DNA from: an uncultured Paracoccaceae bacterium
GTDB lineage: Bacteria; Pseudomonadota; Alphaproteobacteria; Rhodobacterales; Rhodobacteraceae
Length of the DNA stretch: 64,000 bases
Assembly (NCBI GenBank): GCA_947503925.1
Contig: CANNFQ010000008.1
Coordinates: forward strand, 124,001-188,000
Reading direction: 5' to 3'
The notes under the pieces are model-generated. The model searched no databases and was not told the DNA's origin. It saw only the letters and a list, made by a program, of their open reading frames with translations. Shown in pieces: positions 38,919 to 47,599 of the stretch. A program made the translations under genes and the position numbers. Each line of letters starts with the position of its first letter. Within the stretch, counting starts at the first letter, position 1.

Positions 38919-39791
38919 TTACGATGCGCGTGCGAGGTGGTGTTTTGGCGAACAGCCGAATTTTCGAGAGTAGTCACGGCTGAAATGCGTTGGGCTTTCA
39001 TAGCCAACCTCGAAGCCAGCCATGGAAACGGATGACACGCCGCGTGAAAGAAGTGCGCGTGCCTCAATCATTCGCAGATCCTTTTGGTATTGCAGTGGCG
39101 TGGTGCCAGTTACGGATTTGAAGTGTTCGTGAAAGGATGACTGACTCATCCCAGCCACTTGACAGAGCTCACTCACCACCAAGCGTTCCCGAAAATTGGA
39201 CCTGATCTGTTGGATAGATTTTGCGATCCGGCTGGCATGACTGTCCACCGACAGCAGATTCCGCAACATGCCACCAAGTGGTGACAACAATAGCCGGAAG
39301 TGGATTTCCCTGAGGATCATCGGGCCAAGCACTCGCGCGTCCAGGGGCCTGTCCATCAATTCAAGATAACGGATCATCGGGCCAATCCAGGCGGGGTCAG
39401 CAGCGCTGGCAGAAAGGGATGTTGCCTGATTTTCGTCAGAAACGGCTTCGCCCACCTGTTCATAAAGGCTTCGCAGGATCCCCAACTCGATGGAAAATAT
39501 CAGCGCACGGTAGGGTTTTTCCGGGCTGGCCTCTGTGATTTTTGAGCTGACTGGCAAGTCATGGCTGACCAACAGCGCATCGCCCTCCGTCAAGGAAATG
39601 GACCTATTGCAAACGTACACTTCTTTCTTTCCCTGTAGAATCAGACAGATCACAGGGTTATAAACCACAGCTTCGAAATCACTGATCTGGTAGCGCTGGA
39701 ATATATGTGCAGCGGGTAGCAACCTGCTGGAACCTTTGATTTCTTGGATTGCAAGCGTTGCTGACAGGCGTTGTAGCGTTTGAAACGACAT
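38919..39791 (-). CDS. AraC-family transcriptional regulator
   Basis: A 290-residue regulator with an AraC N-terminal type sensor domain (about 20-170, cupin-like) and a C-terminal double helix-turn-helix DNA-binding domain (about 190-285, with VAGMSQSSFHEHFKSVTGTTPLQYQKDLR and FEVGYESPTHFSRDYSRKFG as its two helix-turn-helix regions). It is divergent from the aldo/keto reductase gene across 159 bp, so it most likely controls that gene. The inducer is unknown. Confidence 0.9.
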   Translation of the reverse strand: MSFQTLQRLSATLAIQEIKGSSRLLPAAHIFQRYQISDFEAVVYNPVICLILQGKKEVYVCNRSISLTEGDALLVSHDLPVSSKITEASPEKPYRALIFSIELGILRSLYEQVGEAVSDENQATSLSASAADPAWIGPMIRYLELMDRPLDARVLGPMILREIHFRLLLSPLGGMLRNLLSVDSHASRIAKSIQQIRSNFRERLVVSELCQVAGMSQSSFHEHFKSVTGTTPLQYQKDLRMIEARALLSRGVSSVSMAGFEVGYESPTHFSRDYSRKFGCSPKHHLARAS

Positions 39792-39950
39792 TGTGGCCTC
39801 CTTCGTAGATTCCTAGCAAACCCGCATTCGAAAATCACGCATTATGCCTGACATCTGGAGGAATTGATAAAAGTGATGGAGAATCTGGCAGGACGCGCTG
39901 ATGCCCCGACACTAGCTTGCAATCAAGCGAGAAACTGAACGGAGCATCTG

Positions 39951-40859
39951 ATGTCTGGAACACCCACAGCATTCACATTGAATCCCAGCACCGCCATCCC
40001 GGCTGTTGGATTTGGCACTTACTTGATCTCAAACGATGACGCAGAAACAGCAATCAGTGCGGCGGTCGCAGCAGGCTACCGGCATATCGATACGGCGTCC
40101 GGTTACCATAACGAAGAAACGGTTGGGGCCGGAATCGCGTTGGGGCTCAAACGCGCAGGCATTGACCGCAAGGACCTGTTTGTCACTGCCAAGCTTTGGC
40201 CCGGCAACCCGGCATGGGGGGATGCGCCAAAAACGGGTGCACAAACCATCCAGGAGTGCGATGCAAGCCTGGCGCATTTGGGATTGGATTATGTCGACCT
40301 TTATCTGATCCATGCCCCCTATGGTGGCGACATGCGTCTGGAGCAATGGCGTGCCCTGTTGGAATTGCAGGCGCAAGGAAAGGCCAGATCGGTTGGCGTG
40401 AGCAACTTCAATGAAAACCATCTGGAAGAGATCAAGGCTGCTGGACTACCTATGCCTGACGCCAACCAGATCGAATTACATCCATGGTCCCAGAAGCCCG
40501 AGTTGCTGGCCTATATGGCCCGGAACGACATCGCGCCTATAGCGTATAGCAGCCTCGTGCCGCTCTCGACCTGGCGCATCGAAGAAGGTCAAGACAGTGC
40601 AAAAACCGAGGATATGAAAGCGGACGGTGCAGCGTTCAAGCGTATAGCTGATAAATACGGTGTCTCAGAGGCACAGCTGCTTCTGCGCTGGGGCGTACAA
40701 AACGGCTACGCCGTCCTGCCCAAAAGCCTGAACCCGGATCGTATGCGCCAGAATATTGATCTGTTCTCTTTTGTCATTGATGATGCAGATATGGTGCAGA
40801 TGGCTACCATGGATCGAGGCGATGGCGTGGCGTGGGCCTCTGGCGATCCAAGCAAGTAA
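39951..40859 (+). CDS. Aldo/keto reductase
   Basis: NADPH-dependent carbonyl reductase of the AKR superfamily. The 302 residues contain the full catalytic tetrad: D47, Y52, K81 and H121 (in RHIDTASGYHNE, TAKLWPG and LYLIHAPYG). Length and motifs fit AKR3/AKR5-like enzymes that reduce small aldehydes, methylglyoxal or 2,5-diketogluconate, but the substrate cannot be read. Divergent from an AraC-type regulator, suggesting an inducible aldehyde response. Confidence 0.9.
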   Translation: MSGTPTAFTLNPSTAIPAVGFGTYLISNDDAETAISAAVAAGYRHIDTASGYHNEETVGAGIALGLKRAGIDRKDLFVTAKLWPGNPAWGDAPKTGAQTIQECDASLAHLGLDYVDLYLIHAPYGGDMRLEQWRALLELQAQGKARSVGVSNFNENHLEEIKAAGLPMPDANQIELHPWSQKPELLAYMARNDIAPIAYSSLVPLSTWRIEEGQDSAKTEDMKADGAAFKRIADKYGVSEAQLLLRWGVQNGYAVLPKSLNPDRMRQNIDLFSFVIDDADMVQMATMDRGDGVAWASGDPSK

Positions 40860-41008
40860 GCGCAGGTTGTGAGCGGTCGTGCAGATGGCCCGCAGCATGC
40901 GTTGATCGGATGATCTTACCCATCAGGTTCCAATCCTTAACGTAATTTAATCAATCCAACCGGACGCGCCCTTAACCCCGCAAGAAACGAGAAAGGTGCC
41001 ATACGCTT

Positions 41009-41037
41009 TGCCGACGCGCTGCCGACGTTTTGCCGAC
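41009..41037. repeat. Three TGCCGAC direct repeats at 11-bp period
   Basis: TGCCGAC at 41009, 41020 and 41031, each with a 4-bp spacer. TTAACCTA begins at 41064, 27 bp after the last copy. The array lies between the ends of two convergent genes (aldo/keto reductase and dxs), so it is not in an obvious promoter of either. Confidence 0.75.
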
Positions 41038-41090
41038 TGCCCATTTGCCAGCAGAATAAGGTGTTAACCTACGATTCGCGTCAAATTGTG

Positions 41091-41110
41091 AAAAACCACC
41101 GCGCGGTGGT
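41091..41110 (-). terminator. Terminator after dxs
   Basis: A 16-bp perfect palindrome ACCACCGCGCGGTGGT directly after the dxs stop, followed by a T run on the minus strand. It probably ends the puf-dxs transcript. Confidence 0.8.
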
Positions 41111-41111
41111 G

Positions 41112-43037
41112 CTACGCAACACCCTGCGGCGCCCGTTTTAGTTTGACCCCGGCCGCTTGCAAGGCGGTCGCGGCGATATCCACCGCCGTCAGCCCCGCAT
41201 CGGCATACATTGCCGCTGGTGAGGCCTGGTCAATATACCGATCAGGCAGGGTCATCGTGCGCAATTGGCAGCGCCCGTCCAACAGCCCGTCATTGGTCAG
41301 ATCATGCAGCACCATGGCTCCAAACCCGCCCCGCGCACCTTGTTCAACGGTCACAATCGCCTTGTGATGGCGCAGCAACTGCCGGATCAGATCGCGGTCC
41401 AGCGGTTTGGCAAAACGCGCATCCGCGATGGTTACCGATACGCCTTGCGCGGCCATCTGTTCGGCAGCTTTTTGGCATTCTGCCAGATGGGCCCCAAAGG
41501 AAAGTAAAGCAATATCAGTGCCTTCCTGCACTATACGGCCCTTGCCAATCTCGATCACGTTGCCCCGTTCGGGCAGGTCCAGACCAACCCCTTCGCCTCG
41601 TGGATAGCGGAATGCGATTGGGCCCCCATCATGGGCCGCAGCGGTGCGGACCATATGCATCAGCTCAACCTCGTCCCCGGCGGCCATCACCACCATATTG
41701 GGCAGGGCGGCCATATAGCCAATGTCAAACGCGCCCGCATGGGTCGGGCCATCAGCCCCCACCAACCCGGCGCGATCTATTGCGAAACGGACCGGTAAGT
41801 TTTGCAAGGCAACATCATGCACAACCTGATCATAGCCGCGCTGCAGAAAGGTCGAATAAATTGCGCAGAACGGTTTCAGCCCAGACGCAGCCATCCCCGC
41901 ACTAAACGTCACTGCGTGCTGCTCTGCGATACCCACGTCAAACACACGGCTCGCAAACCGCTCTCCCATGATATTGACGCCCGTGCCGGACGGCATGGCG
42001 GCGGTCACGGCGACGATGCTCGGGTCCAGCGTGGCTTCGGTTGTCAAGGCATTGCCGAACACCTTGGTATAGGCCGGGGCGTTGGGTTTGGATTTGGCCT
42101 GCGCCCCTGTGGCGACATCGAATTTTGAAACACCATGGCCACAATCGGCGCTGCCTTCTGCGGGCGCGTAACCCTTTCCTTTTGTTGTACAAACATGGAT
42201 CAGAACAGGGCCTGTTGCCCGGGTCCGTGCGGCGCGCAGCACCGGCAAAAGCTGCCCCATGTCGTGCCCGTCAATCGGGCCGATATAGCTGAAACCAAGT
42301 TCTTCAAACAGCGTCCCTGATCCACCGGTCTGCATACCTGTCACCAGTTGCCGGGCACGGCGGGCGTGGTCGCGCAACGGCCCGGGCAAGGCAGATTCAA
42401 ACCCTTCGGCCATCTTATGAAATTCACCCACGGGCGACGCGTAAAGACTGGACAGATATTTCGACATGGCACCGGTTGGTGGGGCGATCGACATCTCATT
42501 GTCATTCAGGATCACGAACATCCGGCGGCCTTCAGCGCCCGCATTGTTCAGCGCTTCATAAGCCATGCCGGCACTGATGGACCCGTCGCCGATCACCGCA
42601 ACCGCGTCCCCCGTGGGCTGGCCCATGTCCCGGCCAATGGTGAACCCCAGGGCTGCGGAGATGGAGGTGCTGGAATGGGCGGCACCAAAGGGATCATAAT
42701 CGCTTTCGGTCCGTTTGGTGAAACCGGAAAGCCCGCCTTCCTGCCGCAGGGTGCGGATACGGTCACGCCTGCCGGTCAGCACCTTATGCGGATAGCATTG
42801 ATGCGACACGTCCCAGATTAGTTTGTCGCGCGGGGTATCAAACACAGCATGCAGGGCCACGGTCAGTTCAACCACGCCCAGCGACGATCCTAAATGCCCG
42901 CCAGTTTCCGACACGGCAGAGATCACTTCGGCACGCACATCATCAGCCAGATTGGCCAGTGCAGTATCATTCAAACGGCGCAGATCGGCGGGGCCAGCCA
43001 CGCCATTCAGAAACGGGGTTTCGGGACGATTAGTCAT
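41112..43037 (-). CDS. dxs: 1-deoxy-D-xylulose-5-phosphate synthase
   Basis: Thiamine diphosphate enzyme that condenses pyruvate and glyceraldehyde 3-phosphate, the first step to isoprenoids; it feeds carotenoid and bacteriochlorophyll-tail synthesis. The 641 residues show the thiamine-binding region with [15 protein letters not shown] and the transketolase-like C-terminal half with [15 protein letters not shown]. Location just after pufX is the Rhodobacter arrangement. Upstream is a strong terminator-like hairpin (43058-43096), so expression depends on read-through or a promoter inside the leader. Confidence 0.97.
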   Translation of the reverse strand: MTNRPETPFLNGVAGPADLRRLNDTALANLADDVRAEVISAVSETGGHLGSSLGVVELTVALHAVFDTPRDKLIWDVSHQCYPHKVLTGRRDRIRTLRQEGGLSGFTKRTESDYDPFGAAHSSTSISAALGFTIGRDMGQPTGDAVAVIGDGSISAGMAYEALNNAGAEGRRMFVILNDNEMSIAPPTGAMSKYLSSLYASPVGEFHKMAEGFESALPGPLRDHARRARQLVTGMQTGGSGTLFEELGFSYIGPIDGHDMGQLLPVLRAARTRATGPVLIHVCTTKGKGYAPAEGSADCGHGVSKFDVATGAQAKSKPNAPAYTKVFGNALTTEATLDPSIVAVTAAMPSGTGVNIMGERFASRVFDVGIAEQHAVTFSAGMAASGLKPFCAIYSTFLQRGYDQVVHDVALQNLPVRFAIDRAGLVGADGPTHAGAFDIGYMAALPNMVVMAAGDEVELMHMVRTAAAHDGGPIAFRYPRGEGVGLDLPERGNVIEIGKGRIVQEGTDIALLSFGAHLAECQKAAEQMAAQGVSVTIADARFAKPLDRDLIRQLLRHHKAIVTVEQGARGGFGAMVLHDLTNDGLLDGRCQLRTMTLPDRYIDQASPAAMYADAGLTAVDIAATALQAAGVKLKRAPQGVA

Positions 43038-43057
43038 AGCGCGCCTTTCGTGTTAAT

Positions 43058-43096
43058 AAAAAAGCGCCGCAAGGGGGTCAGGCCCGCTTGCGACGC
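43058..43096 (-). terminator. Terminator-like hairpin in the dxs leader
   Basis: On the minus strand: GCGTCGCAAG, a 13-base loop, CTTGCGGCGC (10-bp stem with one mismatch), then six T. It ends 20 bases before the dxs ATG. It could limit dxs transcription from the puf operon or end a small RNA. Confidence 0.75.
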
Positions 43097-43182
43097 TAGT
43101 CTCCTGTAGCCAACAGGAAGGGAACGGGGCTTTCACCCCAATGACGGACCAGCCAGGGAAGGGTAGTCCGACGGCGAAGAAA

Positions 43183-43208
43183 CGGGCGACCGCGTCGCGG
43201 GTCGCCCG
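43183..43208 (-). terminator. Hairpin directly after pufX
   Basis: Nine-bp stem CGGGCGACC / GGTCGCCCG with an 8-base loop, followed on the minus strand by TTTCTT. It starts 7 bases after the pufX stop and should end or stabilise the puf mRNA. Confidence 0.75.
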
Positions 43209-43214
43209 CTCCAA

Positions 43215-43451
43215 TCAGGTAAACTGATCGCTTGGCATCCCGATGATCATCGATGACCGGTTGATGGGATCGGGGTTTTGCCGGCTTTCATCCGGCAGTG
43301 CCTTGCCGATCAGCGCAATCACCGCGATGATCAACCAGACCGCCAGGCAAAACGCAGCAGCGTAACCCGCACCTTTCAGCATCAAGAGCGTGATATCGGC
43401 GGACAGCCTGCTTTTTTCGCTCAGCTCAAGGATGTTTTCGTGCTCACTCAT
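43215..43451 (-). CDS. pufX: Reaction centre core complex protein PufX
   Basis: A 78-residue single-helix protein that opens the LH1 ring for quinone exchange and shapes the core complex. The helix spans about residues 24-50, with the GAG motif (27-29, LKGAGYAAAF) that matches the Gly-rich contact face of Rhodobacter PufX; a charged N-terminus and a short C-terminal tail complete it. Identity in this family is low, but size, topology and the position right after pufM support the call. An ATG one codon upstream (43454) is too close to the AGGAG site. No pufC gene is present. Confidence 0.88.
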   Translation of the reverse strand: MSEHENILELSEKSRLSADITLLMLKGAGYAAAFCLAVWLIIAVIALIGKALPDESRQNPDPINRSSMIIGMPSDQFT

Positions 43452-43462
43452 CATCTCTCTCC

Positions 43463-44392
43463 TTAGTTGAGCGGCGCGTAGCCATGCTCTTGCGCCCAGA
43501 CAAACCAGTTATCGACAACCGTGCCGGTCAGCAGGATCCCGATACCACCCGTCAGGGTCGTCAGAACCGCAAACCACCAGGCCCAGCGGTGGATACCTTC
43601 CATCGTGGCGTTAAAGCCCATGGTCCAGCGCCAGAACAATGCGGCCCGTTCGGTCGCTGTGCCCCGGTCAACGATCTGTTCAATCTCGCGTTCGCCGCCG
43701 AAACGGCTGACCGCGAGGATCGTCGCCCCATGCATCGCAAACAGCAGGGCAGATCCATAAAGGAACGCAATGCTAAGGGCGTGGAACGGGTTGTAGAACA
43801 GGTTGCCATAAGTGATCGAGAACAGGTTGGTCCAGTCGAGGTGACTAAAGACGCCGTAAGGCACCATTTCAGACCAGTCGCCCATCAGGATCGGACGGAA
43901 CAGACCCAGCACAAGGAACAACCAAATGGCAGAGGCGAAGGCCCAGGCCACATGTTTGCCCATGCCCAGCGCCTCGGCGCGCAGATAGGTGCGGACCCAC
44001 CATGTCAGAACCGAAATCAGCAGGAAGAAAGAGGCGATCATGAAATAACCCCCGTCATTCATCGGCGGCATGCCCAGACCATAGCCCGGCGATGGCGGAT
44101 CCAGCGAGAGCCAGAACAGATCACGCAGGAAAATCGCGGGGTTGTAATCAGCCTGCGCCCAGAAGGACATGCCTACCATGACAAACCAGATCAGGCCTGT
44201 CGCCAGCGAGATCACCCCAAAAGACCCAAGGTAAAGCGGCCCCAACTGGGCATTCCCAAACCAGCCCGCAAGTGTGGAGAAGCGGCCCTTTCCGATACGT
44301 TCAGACGCGGGGTTCGTGTCAGCGGGGTTGATCCCCAATTCAGGGGGGCCCTGAACCTGAACCTGGGTGAAGATGTTTTGATATTCAGCCAC
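43463..44392 (-). CDS. pufM: Photosynthetic reaction centre M subunit
   Basis: One of the two membrane subunits holding the special-pair bacteriochlorophylls, quinones and iron. The 309 residues show five membrane helices and typical blocks such as [29 protein letters not shown] and the [16 protein letters not shown] region, with histidines in the pigment- and iron-ligand positions. The start is GTG, 8 bases after AGGAGG; that site overlaps the pufL stop, so L and M are tightly coupled. Length is as in Rhodobacter (about 308). Confidence 0.97.
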   Translation of the reverse strand: MAEYQNIFTQVQVQGPPELGINPADTNPASERIGKGRFSTLAGWFGNAQLGPLYLGSFGVISLATGLIWFVMVGMSFWAQADYNPAIFLRDLFWLSLDPPSPGYGLGMPPMNDGGYFMIASFFLLISVLTWWVRTYLRAEALGMGKHVAWAFASAIWLFLVLGLFRPILMGDWSEMVPYGVFSHLDWTNLFSITYGNLFYNPFHALSIAFLYGSALLFAMHGATILAVSRFGGEREIEQIVDRGTATERAALFWRWTMGFNATMEGIHRWAWWFAVLTTLTGGIGILLTGTVVDNWFVWAQEHGYAPLN

Positions 44393-44405
44393 TGTTCATA
44401 CCCTC

Positions 44406-45236
44406 CTATAGGTCCCGCCACCAAGGCAGTTCGTAATACCAATCCCACCAGACGATCCATTCCTCGAACCAGATGGTGCCTGAAATCACGATGCAAATCG
44501 CGCTCCAGAAGCCCGCATTCAGCGCGAGGAACAGGCCCAGCCGGTGAATCCCCAATGGCCCGATGGAATAACCGATCAGATCCCGGAAATACGTGTCTTC
44601 GTGGTCGGGTGAGGCGATTTCCTTGCCCTTGCCCGGATTGACCGCGGACAGAACCAGTGACCCGTGCAGCGCAAGCGCCAGACAGTTCGTAAAGAAGAAC
44701 GTGATCGCGATCATATGGACCGGGTTGTAGTGGAAGTTGCCATAGGCGTAGCCCACGTTATTCACCCAATCGAGATGGCTGAAGATACCGTATGGAAAGC
44801 CGTGACCCCATGCGCCCAGCAGGACAGGGCGGATCACCACAAGCGTCACATAGGCAAAGATCGCGACCCCAAAGGCAAAAGGCACATGATAGCCAATGCC
44901 AAGTTTGCGGCAAATCTCGACCTCGCGCATCATCCAGCTGACAAAGGCGCCAATCGCACAAATCGTGATAATCTGCCACAGACCGCCATTGAGCAGTGGT
45001 GCTGGCCCCAATCCATATTCCAAAGGCGGCGGGTTGATCGAAATCAGCCATGGATTCCATGTCGGGCCTTGGCTGGCCCCGTAAAAAATCAAGATCGTCC
45101 CAAGGACGGCAAAAAAGAACGTCGTGACCCCGAAGAAGCCAACGTAAAATGGCCCCACCCAGAAGTCGAACAGATCACCGCCTACCAGTGTCCCGCCACG
45201 GACCCGGTATTTTCTTTCGAAGCTGAGCTGTGCCAT
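44406..45236 (-). CDS. pufL: Photosynthetic reaction centre L subunit
   Basis: Partner of PufM in the reaction centre. The 276 residues contain five membrane helices and the recognisable blocks [18 protein letters not shown] near the start, [21 protein letters not shown] and [10 protein letters not shown], with the helix D/E histidines for iron and quinone binding. A GGAG/AGGAAG site precedes the ATG. It is separated from pufA by 130 bp that hold a strong hairpin. Confidence 0.97.
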   Translation of the reverse strand: MAQLSFERKYRVRGGTLVGGDLFDFWVGPFYVGFFGVTTFFFAVLGTILIFYGASQGPTWNPWLISINPPPLEYGLGPAPLLNGGLWQIITICAIGAFVSWMMREVEICRKLGIGYHVPFAFGVAIFAYVTLVVIRPVLLGAWGHGFPYGIFSHLDWVNNVGYAYGNFHYNPVHMIAITFFFTNCLALALHGSLVLSAVNPGKGKEIASPDHEDTYFRDLIGYSIGPLGIHRLGLFLALNAGFWSAICIVISGTIWFEEWIVWWDWYYELPWWRDL

Positions 45237-45311
45237 CTTCCTACTCCATTCATGGACAGGCCCTGCGACCCCGTTCGGGCGCGCCCTGTCGTCGTCAATG
45301 TCTTGCGGTTT

Positions 45312-45342
45312 GCTGTGGGCGGATCAAAGGCCCGCCCACAGC
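45312..45342 (-). promoter_or_regulatory. pufA-pufL intercistronic hairpin
   Basis: Perfect 11-bp stem (GCTGTGGGCGG / CCGCCCACAGC) with a 9-base loop, 24 bases after the pufA stop. In Rhodobacter, hairpins here protect the pufBA segment from 3' decay so that more LH1 than reaction-centre protein is made. On the minus strand it is not followed by a T run, which fits stabilisation rather than termination. Confidence 0.75.
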
Positions 45343-45366
45343 TTTTCTCATTGCGGCAAAAGCCGG

Positions 45367-45525
45367 TTAGCCACCTGCGCCAAAGGCGAGCTGGAACCAG
45401 TTTGTGCTTTCATTGCTCAGCAGGACGAGGTGAATCATCGCCGCAAGCAGGAACAGGAAAACGCCCTGCGCCACGAAAACGCGGCGTGGGTCGAAAACCA
45501 GCCAGATCTTGTAGAACTGTGCCAT
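45367..45525 (-). CDS. pufA: Light-harvesting 1 alpha polypeptide PufA
   Basis: A 52-residue single-helix protein of the LH1 ring. The N-terminus [20 protein letters not shown] is the standard alpha signature, and H32 in [12 protein letters not shown] is the bacteriochlorophyll ligand. AAGGAAAAA precedes the ATG. It lies 15 bases after pufB. Confidence 0.97.
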   Translation of the reverse strand: MAQFYKIWLVFDPRRVFVAQGVFLFLLAAMIHLVLLSNESTNWFQLAFGAGG

Positions 45526-45540
45526 TTGTTTTTCCTTTCC

Positions 45541-45696
45541 CTACCAGCTGAACCAGGGCAGCTTGATGTACGTCAGAAAGTGAGCAACCACGGCTACGAT
45601 CGTGAAGATCGTAAACCCGCTCATGTACACCGAGTGCAGTTCCTGGGCCTGCTCGTCAGTGAGACCTGTGAAAGACAGATCTGATTTGTCAGCCAT
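45541..45696 (-). CDS. pufB: Light-harvesting 1 beta polypeptide PufB
   Basis: A 51-residue single-helix partner of PufA. Features: acidic N-terminus, [14 protein letters not shown] with conserved H21, helix from about 25 to 45 with bacteriochlorophyll ligand H39 in [11 protein letters not shown], and the C-terminal LPWFSW. GGAG lies 7 bases before the ATG. pufB-pufA order is the standard one. Confidence 0.97.
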   Translation of the reverse strand: MADKSDLSFTGLTDEQAQELHSVYMSGFTIFTIVAVVAHFLTYIKLPWFSW

Positions 45697-45809
45697 GTTT
45701 TGTCTCCAAAATTAGGTTCTGACGCCGCGCACCCCCCGCGGCCGGGTTACGACAGAAGCTCTTCCTCTGCCCCAATCCATCACCCCGGGGGGGAATGATG
45801 AACAACGTG

Positions 45810-45825
45810 TGCCCGTTATCGGGCA
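45810..45825 (-). promoter_or_regulatory. pufQ-pufB intercistronic hairpin
   Basis: Short perfect stem TGCCCG / CGGGCA with a 4-base loop in the 146-bp gap between pufQ and pufB, starting 17 bases after the pufQ stop. The gap is where puf mRNA is processed in Rhodobacter; a role as a processing or stability element is an inference. Confidence 0.45.
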
Positions 45826-45842
45826 AATCTCTGTTCAGGCCA

Positions 45843-46067
45843 TCACGCGCTAAAGATATGCGGCGTGATGATCCGGGCCTGTGTCCAGGCCTTGGCGAAT
45901 GGGCCCTTTTCAGGCAGTTCCATCCGGCGAGCGGCGGTCAGCATCCATGTCAGGAAGGCCAGCGGCAGGGTCGCCAGAAAGATCAACGTGAAATAGGCAT
46001 AATACTCGCGTTTTGGCGGTGCCGTGCGTGCGCGCAGCACTGGTGCGTCTGAGGTAAAATCTGTCAT
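45843..46067 (-). CDS. pufQ: PufQ, bacteriochlorophyll-related cytochrome subunit-like protein
   Basis: A 74-residue protein with one membrane helix (about 22-45) and the conserved ending [18 protein letters not shown]. In Rhodobacter PufQ promotes bacteriochlorophyll synthesis and may handle pigment intermediates. The ATG overlaps the bchZ stop (ATGA), showing it is made from the bch transcript. A 146-bp gap separates it from pufB. Confidence 0.93.
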   Translation of the reverse strand: MTDFTSDAPVLRARTAPPKREYYAYFTLIFLATLPLAFLTWMLTAARRMELPEKGPFAKAWTQARIITPHIFSA

Positions 46068-47524
46068 TTCCGTCCTCCCGAGGATGGTTGCAGTGTCTCG
46101 ACAGTCTCAAGGACCACGCGGTCATTGCCGGCGTCGAGCGCCGCGCGTTCGGCTGCATCACGCAGCGTCTTGGCGGCAGAAATTCTGGTCAGAATGGGAT
46201 GCGAGGCGACGATTTCGTCCAGCTTCGCCTGGGCGTCCGCATCCCATGGAAAATCGCGGCGCAGCGGGGTTAGTGTGGCATCGCCAGCGTCCATATCAGT
46301 GCCCAGCGGCAAGATATGGAACAGCGCATCAAACAACCCATTGCAGACCTCTTGCAGCACATAGGTTGCACCTGCGTAGCCCATGAATGGCGTCCCGGTG
46401 GCCCGCCTGATCGCAGCACCTGGAAAACTTGCTGGTATGAAGACAGGGCTAGGTCCGTGCCCTGCCGTCATTTCGGCCAGATACATCTTTTCGTTGATGG
46501 ACCCCAACACGATGAGTGGCCGTTTCTGGTGCATCATCTGACGCACTTCTTCGTTGTTCGTTTTCTTGCCGCGGCAGCGCGCCACCGCAAAGGCGCAGGG
46601 AAATCCCAGATCGTCTTCCAGATAATGGCGGATGCCACGCGTATAGGTTTCATTCGCCACGATGGCGAATTCGGCCGTGGCAAAGAAATCCTGCGTCACC
46701 GATCGCCAAAGGTCCCAGACCGGTTTGATTGTCGAATGTTTCTCGCGCTCGATAAAAGGTTCGGGGTCCAGCCCCAGCAGCGCCCCCAGCTTGCGCAAGA
46801 ATTTCGTGGTGCTGTCGATTCCGAAAGGCGCTTGCAGATAAGGTTTGCCAAGCACCTCGCACAGCCCCCGCCCAAATTCGCGATACATGGTGACATTGAC
46901 GTCGGCATTCACCAGATTGCGCATCTCGGCCACATGGGCACCCAGCGGCATGACCATATTGACGTCTGCCCCGATCCCTTCGACAAGGCGCCGGATTTCG
47001 GCAAGGTCCGATGGCATGTTGAACGCGCCATACATCGGGCCCAGAATATTCACCCGGGGTCTGGCATCTTCCTCACGCTTCTTTTCTGGCGGCATACGCC
47101 CTTTGGTCATCCCGAATTCGGTAAAGATCCAGGTCATGGCCCGGTCCGCGCATTCCCATTGATCCTCATCAATGGTGCGCGGCAGGAAACGCTGGATATT
47201 GGTGCCTTGCGGGGTCACACCGCCGCCGATCATCTCGGCAATGGAGCCAGTCACGACGACTGCTGGCAGCGCCGGATCAAGTACCTCCCAGGCGCGTTTC
47301 ATCGCCTCTTCGGTGCCTTCGCCCATTTCACTTTCGCCTAGGCCGGTGACCACGATGGGCAATTCATGCGGTGGCAACCCGTCGGTGTAGTGCAGGACAG
47401 ATGTCACCGGCAGGTTCTCACAACCGACGGGGCCGTCAATGACGACTTGCAGGCCCTTTACGGCGCAGAACGCGTAAACAGCGCCCCAATAGCCACCGGC
47501 ACGATCATGATCGGCAATCAACAT
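46064..47524 (-). CDS. bchZ: Chlorophyllide a reductase subunit Z
   Basis: With BchX and BchY it reduces ring B of chlorophyllide a, the step that gives bacteriochlorophyll its infrared absorption. The 486 residues are of the nitrogenase beta-like (BchB/BchZ) type, with a [13 protein letters not shown] block near the start carrying a cluster-ligand cysteine. GGAGG lies 8 bases before the ATG. The C-terminus overlaps the pufQ start. Confidence 0.96.
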   Translation of the reverse strand: MLIADHDRAGGYWGAVYAFCAVKGLQVVIDGPVGCENLPVTSVLHYTDGLPPHELPIVVTGLGESEMGEGTEEAMKRAWEVLDPALPAVVVTGSIAEMIGGGVTPQGTNIQRFLPRTIDEDQWECADRAMTWIFTEFGMTKGRMPPEKKREEDARPRVNILGPMYGAFNMPSDLAEIRRLVEGIGADVNMVMPLGAHVAEMRNLVNADVNVTMYREFGRGLCEVLGKPYLQAPFGIDSTTKFLRKLGALLGLDPEPFIEREKHSTIKPVWDLWRSVTQDFFATAEFAIVANETYTRGIRHYLEDDLGFPCAFAVARCRGKKTNNEEVRQMMHQKRPLIVLGSINEKMYLAEMTAGHGPSPVFIPASFPGAAIRRATGTPFMGYAGATYVLQEVCNGLFDALFHILPLGTDMDAGDATLTPLRRDFPWDADAQAKLDEIVASHPILTRISAAKTLRDAAERAALDAGNDRVVLETVETLQPSSGGRK

Positions 47525-47542
47525 GGCGCGCCTCCGGTGGCC

Positions 47543-47599
47543 GAAAAATCTTCGTCACGAAGATTTTTCCCGACAGAAGAATTTTGGCCAAAATTCTTC
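47543..47599. repeat. Two palindromes in the bchY-bchZ gap
   Basis: First: 12-bp arms (43-54 and 58-69 of 47500) GAAAAATCTTCG / CGAAGATTTTTC with a 3-base loop. Second: a perfect 24-bp palindrome at 47576-47599, centred on GG|CC, with half-site GAAGAATTTTGG; it overlaps the bchY stop codon. Both would fold in the mRNA between bchY and bchZ. The second resembles the palindrome after crtC. Confidence 0.8.

Larger units (their letters stand above)
43058..43214 (-). ncRNA. Candidate puf 3'-UTR small RNA (PcrX-like position)
   Basis: A 157-bp stretch between pufX and dxs with several stem-loops: the two terminator-like hairpins at its ends plus small stems at 43102-43118 (TCCTGT/ACAGGA), 43126-43139 (GGGG/CCCC) and 43146-43170 (CGGAC/GTCCG). 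In Rhodobacter sphaeroides an sRNA called PcrX is processed from the puf 3' UTR at this position. I infer a similar RNA from position and structure only; sequence identity was not tested. Confidence 0.4.

Noticed and set aside
41089-41142. Short plus-strand frame starting GTG after the TGCCGAC repeats (17 codons)
   Set aside because: It spans the dxs terminator palindrome and the antisense of dxs, with no ribosome-binding site.
43058-43214. Cobalamin or TPP riboswitch in the dxs leader
   Set aside because: The stretch is structured but lacks the cobalamin-box and TPP core sequences on either strand.
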